This document shows positions 27,542 through 34,451 of a stretch of DNA of 44,644 bases, piece after piece. Numbering within the stretch: position 1 is the first letter of the stretch; each line of letters begins with the position of its first letter. This DNA is from Desulfobacteraceae bacterium (GTDB lineage Bacteria > Desulfobacterota > Desulfobacteria > Desulfobacterales > ETH-SRB1). The translations under genes and the position numbers were made by a program. The stretch is from NCBI GenBank assembly GCA_030593145.1, contig JAUVHU010000009.1, positions 1 through 44,644 of the forward strand, written 5' to 3'. Below the pieces are notes generated by a model that saw nothing but the letters and a program-made list of their open reading frames with translations, did no database searches and was not told the origin of the DNA.

Positions 27542-27619
27542 ATGGTCTTCAGCGTAATTTTTGATAAAAGTCAGAGCATTGGGATACAAATTTTGGCAGA
27601 AAGATATTTTATGTTATGA
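27542..27619 (+). CDS. 25-codon micro-ORF with strong ribosome binding site
   Basis: GAGGAGGTAACA directly before the ATG is one of the best ribosome binding sites in the window. The product begins MVFSVIFDKSQSIGIQIL and stops after 25 residues, 11 bases before a long hairpin. It may be a real small protein, a leader, or the start of a truncated gene. Confidence 0.35.
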   Translation: MVFSVIFDKSQSIGIQILAERYFML

Positions 27620-27630
27620 TTTAGATGAAA

Positions 27631-27672
27631 ATGAACCCCTCCCCGCCGTAACGTAGGCAGGGAGGGGTTCAT
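27631..27672. repeat. 17-bp-stem hairpin
   Basis: ATGAACCCCTCCCCGCC pairs with GGCAGGGAGGGGTTCAT with one mismatch and an eight-base loop. No run of T follows on either strand, so it is not a classical terminator, but could end transcription of the micro-ORF or protect the 3' end. Confidence 0.7.
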
Positions 27673-27808
27673 CGTCGTGAAAGTATGGATAATAGGAAGC
27701 TATCAAAAGTTGATGATAGTATATTTTATTTGGACAGCATTTATCTTTAATTATAATATGTTACGATGGCTGATAAAACATGGACAATAGCTTTCGAATA
27801 AAATGAGC

Positions 27809-27911
27809 GCCCAACCTTAATGGAGCGGAAATTTTTTCTTGATATCACGAATCTCGCTCCGCTCGTCCGTGATATTCTGAAAAAATTTCGCTCATCTAGC
27901 GACCGTTATGC
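27809..27911 (+). other. attC-like recombination site (integron cassette type)
   Basis: GCCCAAC at 27809-27815 fits the R'' box RYYYAAC and GTTATGC at 27905-27911 is near GTTRRRY. Between them GGAGCGGAAATTTTTTC pairs with GAAAAAATTTCGCTC with two extra unpaired G on the left arm, reminiscent of the extrahelical bases of attC, and an inner stem GATATCACG / CGTGATATTC encloses a loop. The 103-base length fits attC. No integrase gene is in the window. Confidence 0.45.
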
Positions 27912-27984
27912 TTCATTAATAAAAAGAAAGGATGTGAGTAAATGACGGGGTGCCTTAAAAAACATTTTAAAAAGGGGGGCAAAA

Positions 27985-28443
27985 ATGAAAAAATTTATTT
28001 TAGTTTTACCGCTTGTTTTAATCTTCTTATGTGTCATTGCAGCAACGTCATTCCCTATTGGCGTGCCAACTATCGGGCAACTTCTAGGGCAAGAAATTGC
28101 ACAAAACTATGTCCAGAATGAACTTCAACGGATTATGTCAGATATGTCTGACTCTGGTGGACTTGAGAAGGCTCTAAAAAAATATGAAAAAAAGCTCAAG
28201 AAACTTAGGAAAAAGCATGCCAAACAGAGGAAGAAGGAAGAAAGAATTTTGCAACGTTTAATTGATGACATGAAAAGCTATTCACGCCAGGATGCTGCAA
28301 GGGGTGAGGTGAATAGAAAACAAGAAGAAAAGCAAAGAAAACTATATGAATACGCAGAAGAGTTTCAGGAAAATGATAGAAGACGAGCAAGCGAGATAAA
28401 ACAATTCCATGAAGAATATTATCCAAAATTAGAAACCTATTAA
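27985..28443 (+). CDS. small exported charged helical protein
   Basis: Product of 152 residues. A signal peptide (MKKFILVLPLVLIFLCVIAA) is followed by a short neutral part (PIGVPTIGQLLGQEIAQNYV) and then a long Lys/Glu/Arg-rich helix, about residues 60-145, with coiled-coil character (KALKKYEKKLKKLRKKH). GGGGGG five to ten bases before the ATG can act as ribosome binding site. No family recognised. It lies 70 bases after the attC-like site and so could be a cassette gene. Confidence 0.65.
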   Translation: MKKFILVLPLVLIFLCVIAATSFPIGVPTIGQLLGQEIAQNYVQNELQRIMSDMSDSGGLEKALKKYEKKLKKLRKKHAKQRKKEERILQRLIDDMKSYSRQDAARGEVNRKQEEKQRKLYEYAEEFQENDRRRASEIKQFHEEYYPKLETY

Positions 28444-28444
28444 T

Positions 28445-28661
28445 AAAACGGGAAGGAATTTGTTATATTCAAATACGGCGAAAGTATGATTTGTTTCAGT
28501 GTGAAGCCCAAAAAATTTACGTGAGCATGACCATTGAAGAGTTGGGAATAAGTCAAAGCGAATTAAAGCAAAAGCTGAAGATTTCTACACCCGCAGTCAG
28601 TTTAGTGGTTAAACGCGGAGAGCAATTGGTTATACGCCACAATTACTCGTTAAAAGCTTAA
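28445..28661 (+). pseudogene. second REP-associated transposase remnant, C-terminal tail
   Basis: An open frame reads KYDLFQCEAQKIYVSMTIEE, then LGISQSELKQKLKISTPAV and SLVVKRGEQL. This is the HTH tail of REP-associated transposases (ELGxSxxELxxxLxISxxAVSxxVKRGE). No catalytic HUH/Tyr domain is present upstream. It differs in sequence from the remnant at 26974-27165, so it stems from a different transposase copy. Confidence 0.6.
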
Positions 28662-28724
28662 CAGTAACTTATAAACTAATGTACGAAAGCCCCGCCCCAA
28701 GCTGACGTGAAGTAGGAGAAGAAA

Positions 28725-29195
28725 ATGAATATGAATATTGCGCAGACTTCCTTACTGTTTTTCTACGGCATCTTTTGGGCGGCATCCCTGGGGGTCATAT
28801 CTGATTTTATTCCGTTTGACACTACGGGCTGGTTTCTTAAAGACAAGAGACGCACCAGCATCCGAAGATTCATTGTCAGCTTTATAATCGCCAGCGTTCT
28901 CCCTATTATTGGGCTGTACCTGCTATACAACTCCCGACTAATGACTATTGATTCGAGCAAAGGAATCTTGGTCTCCGCATTCGCATCACAGTCAGTATTC
29001 GCTCTCACCCGAATACTCCACGGAGTCATATTGAATAAGTGCACAGCGGAATGGTTTTACACCCCTAATGAAATCGAAAGAATCAAAAAGAAAAACCGCG
29101 ATCCAGATCCTTGTCATTACCATTTGATTCCGGGGGTTGGCTATATGGTGGTATTCCCGCTAATAGCCTGGACTCTCCATGCGATTTTCTCCTAA
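28725..29195 (+). CDS. polytopic membrane protein of unknown function
   Basis: Product of 156 residues with about four hydrophobic segments: residues 7-28, 47-67, 84-100 and 135-155. The loops hold basic clusters (KDKRRTSIRR, RIKKKNRDPDPCHYH). AGGAGAAGAA before the ATG is a good ribosome binding site. I recognise no family. It stands between transposase remnants in the island. Confidence 0.65.
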   Translation: MNMNIAQTSLLFFYGIFWAASLGVISDFIPFDTTGWFLKDKRRTSIRRFIVSFIIASVLPIIGLYLLYNSRLMTIDSSKGILVSAFASQSVFALTRILHGVILNKCTAEWFYTPNEIERIKKKNRDPDPCHYHLIPGVGYMVVFPLIAWTLHAIFS

Positions 29196-29277
29196 CAACG
29201 GAATCATCGTGCCGAGATAAATCCGAATCGTTGGGATAAGACAAAGAGTCTTTAAAATTCGATATTGTTACTCAGTG

Positions 29278-29436
29278 GGTGATCGGGTGAAAGGAAATCT
29301 CACATTCCTCTTTGTAGGGCTTGCTCTGGCGATGAGGTTAAGAAAGTCCCACCTGACTGAAGCTTAGCCAGCAGGTCAGTAGTGAAATCCGCAGGTAAAC
29401 CGGCAACTGGAGTTTGGAGCCGGATGGCTTCAGGGA
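29278..29436 (+). other. structured non-coding segment, identity unknown
   Basis: GC-richer than its surroundings with several short hairpins: GTGAAAGGAAATCTCAC (29287-29304 region), ACCTGACTG / CAGCAGGT around 29351-29378, and CCGGC / GCCGG around 29400-29422. No reading frame fits. It could be the remnant of a group II intron or other structured RNA, but I cannot identify domain V. It merges into a transposase fragment. Confidence 0.3.
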
Positions 29437-29544
29437 CGTACGGGTGCGCTTCATCATATTATTGCCAGAGGTATAGAACGTAAAAGGGTATTTACAGATG
29501 GTGTCGATAGGGATAATTTTTTAAATCGACCTGGAAAACTTTGA
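29437..29544 (+). pseudogene. REP-associated transposase remnant, N-terminal end
   Basis: Reads RTGALHHIIARGIERKRVF, then TDGVDRDNFLNRPGKL before a stop. This is the start of the Y1 (HUH) transposase domain (usually DAPGALHHIIxRGIERxxIF ... DRxxFLxRL), broken after about 36 residues. It is the complement of the two C-terminal remnants nearby, though not necessarily from the same copy. Confidence 0.75.
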
Positions 29545-29614
29545 GCGCAAATATCATCTTAAATCGAATGGGTTTAACTTTGAAAAGGCGAATACGATTT
29601 GACCATTTTGGATT

Positions 29615-29648
29615 TAATTACCATTTAGTCTTGACTTTATGGTAATTA
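29615..29648. promoter_or_regulatory. operator-like inverted repeat before the DUF4143 ATPase
   Basis: TAATTACCAT (29615-29624) and ATGGTAATTA (29639-29648) are perfect 10-base inverted copies with 14 bases between. TTGACT (29631-29636) inside it may be a -35 box. The proximity to the start (29666) suggests auto-regulation or a transcription start that leaves almost no leader. Confidence 0.5.
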
Positions 29649-29665
29649 ATGTTAAATTGGTCAAC

Positions 29666-30880
29666 ATGCGGAAAAGAAATTATTTTAAGAAAATATGGGC
29701 TGATTTTAACACAGAAAAAAAGTTGATACTTGTTTCCGGGCCTCGGCAGGCCGGTAAAACAACCTTTGCGAAAAACATTGCGTCTAAAGAACCTGTTTCA
29801 CTATATTTCAACTATGACATTCCCGCCAACAAGGCCAGAATTTTAACCAATCCGACTTTTTTTGAGGAGGTGGACCGCAAAAAGGGAGACCTTCCGCTGA
29901 TTATTCTGGATGAGATTCATAAATATATAGACTGGAAAAACTACCTGAAAGGTATTTACGACGGTTTTGCTGATGAATTTCGCTTTCTAATTACCGGCAG
30001 CGGGCGGCTGGAGCTTTCACGAAAAAAAGGAGACGCATTAGCTGGTAGATATTTACATTTTCATTTTTACCCTTTTACCATTGGGGAGATTTTTGCTTTA
30101 TCGATAGGCATAGAAGATGTCGGTATTCTAACGGAAATCCCGGAACAAAACGTTAGCGCTCAGGAAGCATGGGAAACCATGTTTCAGGTAAGCGGATTCC
30201 CGGAACCTTTTCTCAAGGGTACCAAATTGAAATACCGCCGTTGGGCCAAATCCTATCACAGCCAGGTTATAAGAGATGATATAAGAGACGAATTCGCCGT
30301 TCGACAGGTGGACGCGATGGAGGCTTTATATTTTCTTTTATCCGGGTGCGTCGGCAGCCCCTTTTCTTTTTCAAATCATGCACGTACATTAAAAATATCT
30401 CATAAGACAGTATCTTCCTGGATTACGGTTTTTGAGCAATTTTTTCTTGTTTTTAAAATTCGACCCTACAGCAAACGCATTTCCAGAAGCCTGGTTAAAG
30501 AACCAAAAATCTACTTTTATGATTATTGCAGGGTTCATGACGAGGCTTTACGTTTTGAAAATATGGTTGCCGTAGAACTAAGCCGCGCTGTAACGCTCTG
30601 GAATGATTTTGGTCTCGGAGAATATGAACTCTGGTATTTAAGGAACAAGCAAAAGGAAGAGGTGGATTTCCTGGTCACCAAAAACGCAAATCCGTTTTTC
30701 ATGGTTGAAGCAAAATTATCAGAGACGGCCATCAGTCCACATCTGATAAAATTTCAAAACATTTTACATATTCCAGCGATTCAATTGGTCAACCAAAAAA
30801 ATGTTGCCAGGAAAATCAGAAATGGCCCTGATACAATACTTGTTGCCAGTGCGTCGAACTGGCTTTCCTGCCTGAATTGA
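29666..30880 (+). CDS. AAA-type ATPase with DUF4143 C-terminal domain
   Basis: A 404-residue cytoplasmic protein. The N-terminal ATPase domain has Walker A GPRQAGKTT (about residues 25-33), Walker B LIILDEIHK (about 77-85) and the sensor-like LITGSGRLEL. The C-terminal DUF4143 part ends with a nuclease-like core, EEVDFLV (about 330) and MVEAKLS (about 345), resembling a PD-(D/E)XK fold. Such proteins are frequent in accessory regions; function is not established. The start at 29666 has no ribosome binding site; 29639 would add nine residues but lies inside the inverted repeat. A recent, damaged copy of this gene lies at 31750-32006. Confidence 0.88.
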   Translation: MRKRNYFKKIWADFNTEKKLILVSGPRQAGKTTFAKNIASKEPVSLYFNYDIPANKARILTNPTFFEEVDRKKGDLPLIILDEIHKYIDWKNYLKGIYDGFADEFRFLITGSGRLELSRKKGDALAGRYLHFHFYPFTIGEIFALSIGIEDVGILTEIPEQNVSAQEAWETMFQVSGFPEPFLKGTKLKYRRWAKSYHSQVIRDDIRDEFAVRQVDAMEALYFLLSGCVGSPFSFSNHARTLKISHKTVSSWITVFEQFFLVFKIRPYSKRISRSLVKEPKIYFYDYCRVHDEALRFENMVAVELSRAVTLWNDFGLGEYELWYLRNKQKEEVDFLVTKNANPFFMVEAKLSETAISPHLIKFQNILHIPAIQLVNQKNVARKIRNGPDTILVASASNWLSCLN

Positions 30881-30931
30881 AGCGCCGGAGAACGCCGCTT
30901 CGGGGTAAAAGATGCTATTTCTGGATGGACG

Positions 30932-31477
30932 CTAACTAATTATATACGACTTACGTTTTTTCTGTTGCCCCCCCAATAGCTGGCCTATTATTAAGCCACA
31001 GAGTAGAACCAAAGCGCCTATAGCAAGCCATTTAATTCTTTCCGAAGATCTCAAGTCCTTATTTTCCTTTGTCAAGGTATTAATAGTGTTGGTTAAATCC
31101 TGTTCCAGACGGATTGTTCCCGTCTGTTTTTTTTCAATGCTGGCCAGTCTTTCTTTGAGCAGAGCGTTTTCCTTTATCAAAGACTTAGCCTGAATTTCCC
31201 ATGGTAGACGTGAAATCAGGTAACGGCTAAGGACCCATCCCTGGAGGTTGCTATTCTCGCCTTCGGAGACGGTAATGCGACACCAACCCTCTTGAGATTC
31301 TGAGACCTCTACTATCTGACCCGAGGGAAGAAATTTCAGGATTTTGTTTTCAATACTTGGTCCTCTACGAAGGCTGATTCTAAACTCATCTGTTACGTAA
31401 GCCTTTTGGGCCCAAACGGTTTGCCCCATTAAACACAGTGCTAAAATCGCAGGAATGAATAGTTTGAATCTTTTCAT
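30932..31477 (-). CDS. SH3-domain protein with C-terminal membrane anchor
   Basis: A 181-residue exported protein: signal peptide ending VWAQ (residue 24), a bacterial SH3 domain (about 25-90: YVTDEFRISLRRGPSIENK, GWCRITVSEG, GWVLSRYL), a coiled coil (about 95-145) and a membrane helix near the end (about 150-170, LAIGALVLLCGLIIGQLLGG) followed by a basic tail. This is the layout of the YgiM-like SH3-and-anchor family. It would face the periplasm from the inner membrane. It is the only minus-strand gene in the island and is convergent with the ATPase gene. Confidence 0.85.
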   Translation of the reverse strand: MKRFKLFIPAILALCLMGQTVWAQKAYVTDEFRISLRRGPSIENKILKFLPSGQIVEVSESQEGWCRITVSEGENSNLQGWVLSRYLISRLPWEIQAKSLIKENALLKERLASIEKKQTGTIRLEQDLTNTINTLTKENKDLRSSERIKWLAIGALVLLCGLIIGQLLGGQQKKRKSYIIS

Positions 31478-31749
31478 ATCTTCTTCAAGCCCTTAATATG
31501 ATTGCCAGCTTATGACGACTATGAAAACTGATATTTCCGAGATGATATTATTGATTATTTCGGCAGTTTCTTTTAACATTTGATTCTATAACAAAAAAAT
31601 AAATATAGCAACCTGATTAACCATCAAAATTGGATAACCATTGAGAAACATAGACTTATAATGTTTTATTTGTAATACTCAGGAGCAAGCAAAATTGCTG
31701 CAAGACCTTATTGCTAAAGGAATTCGTAAAATTAGGCGGTGGATTTGGG
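31478..31749. other. gap upstream of the SH3 gene, no intact gene
   Basis: AT-rich. Around 31681-31735 a short frame reads QEQAKLLQDLIAKGIRK, gene-like in composition but too short to identify; it is fused to the damaged ATPase copy that follows. Confidence 0.35.
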
Positions 31750-32006
31750 TTAGCTGGTAGATATTTACAGTTTCATTTTTACCCTTTTACCATTGGGGAG
31801 ATTTTTGCTTTATCGATAGGCATAAAAGATGTCGGTATTCTAACGGAAATCCCAGAACAAAGCGCTATCGCTCAGGAAGCATGGGAAACCATGTTTCAAA
31901 TAAGCGGATTTCCAGAAGCCTGGTTAAAGAACCAAAAATCTACTTTTATGATTATTGCAAGGTTCATGACGAGGCTTTACGTTTTGATAATATGGTTGCC
32001 GGAGAA
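31750..32006 (+). pseudogene. internally deleted copy of the DUF4143 ATPase gene
   Basis: From TTAGCTGGTAGATATTTACA on, the DNA follows 30038-30195 nearly base for base, then jumps (within GGATTTCCAGAAGCC) to match 30480-30578. About 285 bases are missing between. Neither the Walker A region nor the C-terminus is present. High similarity shows the duplication is recent. Confidence 0.9.
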
Positions 32007-32067
32007 AGTAGAGTGGCTGGGATAATCTCATGACCAATCGCTTCTTTGTGTCTTAGTGGCTGAACTG

Positions 32068-32634
32068 TTACGTCTGTTGCAAAAAATTTCTTAAAATCCG
32101 TTTACCTACCGGAGTCATGATAGATTCCGGATGAAACTGAATCCCTTCGGTCAAATGCTGCCGGTGCCGGAGACCCATAATTTCGCCATCATCCGATTCA
32201 GAGGTTATTTCCAGGCAGTCAGGAAGATCATCCCGTGATACAGATAGTGAATGATAACGCATAGCCTTAAACGGCTTGCGGATTCCCTCATACAGTGATT
32301 TTCCATCTGCGTATATTGTAGAAGTTTTGCCATGCATTATCTGTTTTGCGGGAACCACATGGCCGCCAAAAGCAACTGCAATGGACTGGTGCCCCAAACA
32401 TACACCAAGAATGGGAATCTGCCCGGATAAACGCTTAATCACTGAAAGAGTTATGCCTGCGGATTCAGGACGGCCCGGTCCGGGGGAAATAACAATTGCT
32501 GATGGATTCCATGAAATAACGTCTTCAATGGAAGCAGCATCGTTCCGTACAACCTTGACATGAGCGCCAATCTGCTCGATATATTGCACCAGATTGTAAG
32601 TAAACGAATCATAGTTATCAATCATTAATATCAT
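32068..32634 (-). CDS. trpG: anthranilate synthase, glutamine amidotransferase subunit
   Basis: Provides ammonia from glutamine to TrpE. The start at 32634 has GGGAGG at good spacing and gives MILMIDNYDSFTYNLVQY, the usual family beginning; an earlier in-frame codon at 32661 is rejected. The class I amidotransferase triad is visible: nucleophile Cys in GVCLGHQSIA (about residue 79) and His-Glu in QFHPES near the C-terminus. It overlaps trpE by 17 bases, so it is translationally coupled. The gene that should follow, trpD, is 10.9 kb away. Confidence 0.96.
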   Translation of the reverse strand: MILMIDNYDSFTYNLVQYIEQIGAHVKVVRNDAASIEDVISWNPSAIVISPGPGRPESAGITLSVIKRLSGQIPILGVCLGHQSIAVAFGGHVVPAKQIMHGKTSTIYADGKSLYEGIRKPFKAMRYHSLSVSRDDLPDCLEITSESDDGEIMGLRHRQHLTEGIQFHPESIMTPVGKRILRNFLQQT

Positions 32635-34132
32635 TTCTTTTCCTCCCTTTCCCCTGCACAAGCTCCAAAGCCTTCTCTATTGCCATTGCTTTATTGACCG
32701 TTTCCACCCGTTCACGTTCCGGATCAGAATCCGCAACTATTCCAGCTCCTGCCCGAACAGTCAGCCGCTCGTTTTCAATACAGGCAGTTCTGATTATTAT
32801 GGCCATATCCATATTTCCATTAAATGAAATATACCCAACAGCGCCTCCATATGGACCCCGTGGCTCTTTTTCAAGTTCAGCAATAATTTCCATAGCTCTG
32901 ACCTTGGGAGCGCCTGATAAGGTTCCGGCAGGGAAAGTGGCTGCAAGAAGGCTCCATGCATCACAATCTGACCGGATATCACAGCAAATATTGGAAACGA
33001 GATGCATAACATGGGAATACCGTTCCACAACCATCATATCAGTCACCTGGACTGTACCTGTTTCCGCTACCCTGCCCAGATCGTTCCGTCCCAGATCTAC
33101 AAGCATTAAATGTTCTGCCCGTTCTTTTTCATCGCAAAGCAGCTCATCCGCAAGAACTCTGTCTTCCTGCTCGTTTTTTCCTCTCGGCCGTGTGCCGGCA
33201 ATAGGACGCAACGTAGCAACCTTGTTCTCCAGCCTGACCATGGTTTCGGGGGAAGATCCCACAAGCGCCATATCATCTATATGCATAAAGTAAAGATACG
33301 GCGAAGGATTTATATATCTCTGCGCACGATAAAGCGCCCAGAGATCTGGAGAGGATTCGCAGACAAAAGGCTGGGAAATGACCGTCTGTATAACATCGCC
33401 TGCACGGATGTACTCAATTATCCTTTTTACATGAGATCGATAAATATCAGCATCGCACAAAGGTGTCAGCTTATACTCTGTTTGAGCTTTATTATAATCA
33501 TTTTCAGGCAATGGCCGGCCGATTGTCTGAAGCATGGACTCTATACGGATATTTGCAGATTCAAATGCGACATCAACATCACAATCAATATCTTTATCTA
33601 AAAAGGTAATATCGATTACAAGAAGTGTGTTGCGGATATTATCAAAAACAAGGAGCTGATCAGGCACCATAAAACAGGCAAGCGGTTTTTCCTCAGGCCA
33701 TTTGTTTGGAACAGTTTCAAAAAAGGAAACCATTTCATAGGATAGATAACCTACCATTCCTCCCCAGAACCTGGGAAGACCCTGGACATCGGCTGGTATA
33801 AACCGGCTCATAAAATCTCTCAAGACACTTAGCGGATCTCCGTTATGAGCAATCTGTTTGATGGAACCATCTTTTTCCTCTATTTCCACAAAATGTTTAT
33901 ATACACGAATATGATAGCGGGCTGATCCGCTTAAAAAGCTGTATCTTCCCCACCGCTCACCACCTTCAACACTCTCGAAGAGAAAGACAGGGCCTTTATT
34001 TTTATAGATTTTCTTTAAAAGCGAAACAGGGGTTTCCGTATCTGCAAGTATTTCAACGCAAACAGGAATCACATTGTTTTTCTCCGCCAGCTTGCGGAAT
34101 TGAGCTTTGTCCGGGAATTGTTTTATAATCAT
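32618..34132 (-). CDS. trpE: anthranilate synthase component I
   Basis: Converts chorismate to anthranilate. The 504-residue protein starts at 34132 (MIIKQFPDKAQFRKLAEKN) after the binding site AAAAAGGAAA; a frame extension to 34207 runs back through the attenuator hairpins and is rejected. Motifs: VFLFESVEGGERWGRYSF (Trp feedback region, about residue 45), IAGTRPRGKNEQED (about 320), ELLCDEKERAEHLMLVDLGR, TFPAGTLSGAPKVRAMEII and the C-terminal RAGAGIVADSDPERE. Expression is likely controlled by the trp leader upstream. The RBS lies at the end of a dispersed-repeat fragment. Confidence 0.97.
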   Translation of the reverse strand: MIIKQFPDKAQFRKLAEKNNVIPVCVEILADTETPVSLLKKIYKNKGPVFLFESVEGGERWGRYSFLSGSARYHIRVYKHFVEIEEKDGSIKQIAHNGDPLSVLRDFMSRFIPADVQGLPRFWGGMVGYLSYEMVSFFETVPNKWPEEKPLACFMVPDQLLVFDNIRNTLLVIDITFLDKDIDCDVDVAFESANIRIESMLQTIGRPLPENDYNKAQTEYKLTPLCDADIYRSHVKRIIEYIRAGDVIQTVISQPFVCESSPDLWALYRAQRYINPSPYLYFMHIDDMALVGSSPETMVRLENKVATLRPIAGTRPRGKNEQEDRVLADELLCDEKERAEHLMLVDLGRNDLGRVAETGTVQVTDMMVVERYSHVMHLVSNICCDIRSDCDAWSLLAATFPAGTLSGAPKVRAMEIIAELEKEPRGPYGGAVGYISFNGNMDMAIIIRTACIENERLTVRAGAGIVADSDPERERVETVNKAMAIEKALELVQGKGRKRNDIND

Positions 34133-34141
34133 TTTTATTTC

Positions 34142-34157
34142 CTTTTTACGATGCCAT
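34142..34157 (-). repeat. 16-bp piece of the dispersed-repeat end before trpE
   Basis: On the minus strand ATGGCATCGTAAAAAG is identical to the left end of the 127-bp element at 38168-38183 and nearly so to that at 12-27. It directly overlaps the AAAAAGGAAA ribosome binding site of trpE. Confidence 0.6.
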
Positions 34158-34204
34158 AAAAAAAGGCCGTGAAAAAAGGCCGTGAAAAATTCCACGACCT
34201 TTTG
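34158..34204 (-). terminator. second hairpin with tandem arms between attenuator and trpE
   Basis: On the minus strand GGTCGTGGAA pairs with TTTTTCACGGCC followed by TTTTTT; the arm CACGGCCTTTTTT is then repeated once. Two alternative 3' arms for one 5' arm. They are diverged copies of the attenuator terminator arm (CACGGTCTTTTTT). Confidence 0.6.
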
Positions 34205-34207
34205 CAA

Positions 34208-34247
34208 ATAAAAAAGACCGTGGGCTTCAGGTTTTGCTCACGGTCTT
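34208..34247 (-). terminator. trp attenuator terminator
   Basis: On the minus strand AAGACCGTG (34239-34247) pairs with CACGGTCTT (34214-34222), followed directly by a run of T. It lies 30 bases past the stop of the leader peptide, the usual arrangement for trp attenuation. Confidence 0.88.
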
Positions 34248-34276
34248 GATAAGTTTTTTTCTATCTATTAATTAAA

Positions 34277-34366
34277 TCAAGCTGATAAGATTCCGCTGAC
34301 AAACCCGCATCTACAAGTCTGCCACCACCAGTATTCAAATTCTTTATTGGCTGTTATATATTTCAT
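34277..34366 (-). CDS. trpL: trp leader peptide with three consecutive Trp codons
   Basis: A 29-residue ORF, MKYITANKEFEYWWWQ at the start and ending GILSA. Codons 13-15 are TGG TGG TGG (34322-34330). It is followed by the attenuator terminator and then trpE. When charged tRNA-Trp is scarce, ribosomes stall on the Trp codons and the terminator does not form, so trpEG is transcribed. The position, size and WWW motif make the assignment secure; the antiterminator pairing was not worked out. A start ribosome binding site is weak (no strong GGAG). Confidence 0.92.
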   Translation of the reverse strand: MKYITANKEFEYWWWQTCRCGFVSGILSA

Positions 34367-34451
34367 CAGTTTAATTACTCCAAATTTTCTCTTTAACTTA
34401 TATTTTATTAACTATATTGTATTTAATTTGTCAAGTTTTTTTACTAACCCA

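Noticed and set aside
27942-28120. Out-of-frame ORF starting at 27942 with its own ribosome binding site
   Set aside because: It overlaps the 27985 gene in another frame and its product looks random; a leader role is possible but unsupported.
29193-29252. Second attC-like site (CCTAAC ... GTTGGGA)
   Set aside because: The outer boxes resemble attC but the inner segments do not pair, so no hairpin forms.
29401-29450. Possible group II intron domain V (GAGCCGGATG ... CGTACGGG)
   Set aside because: The pairing is poor and the right half is better explained as the start of a REP-associated transposase (ALHHIIARGIERK).
21687-31477. Known anti-phage system in the island
   Set aside because: No nuclease, reverse transcriptase, CBASS, BREX, restriction or toxin-antitoxin module was recognised; the caspase is exported, unlike known defence caspases.
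32618-34207. Longer trpE start at 34207
   Set aside because: The extension is a TTG-initiated read through the attenuator hairpins; the ATG at 34132 has a ribosome binding site and matches TrpE N-termini.
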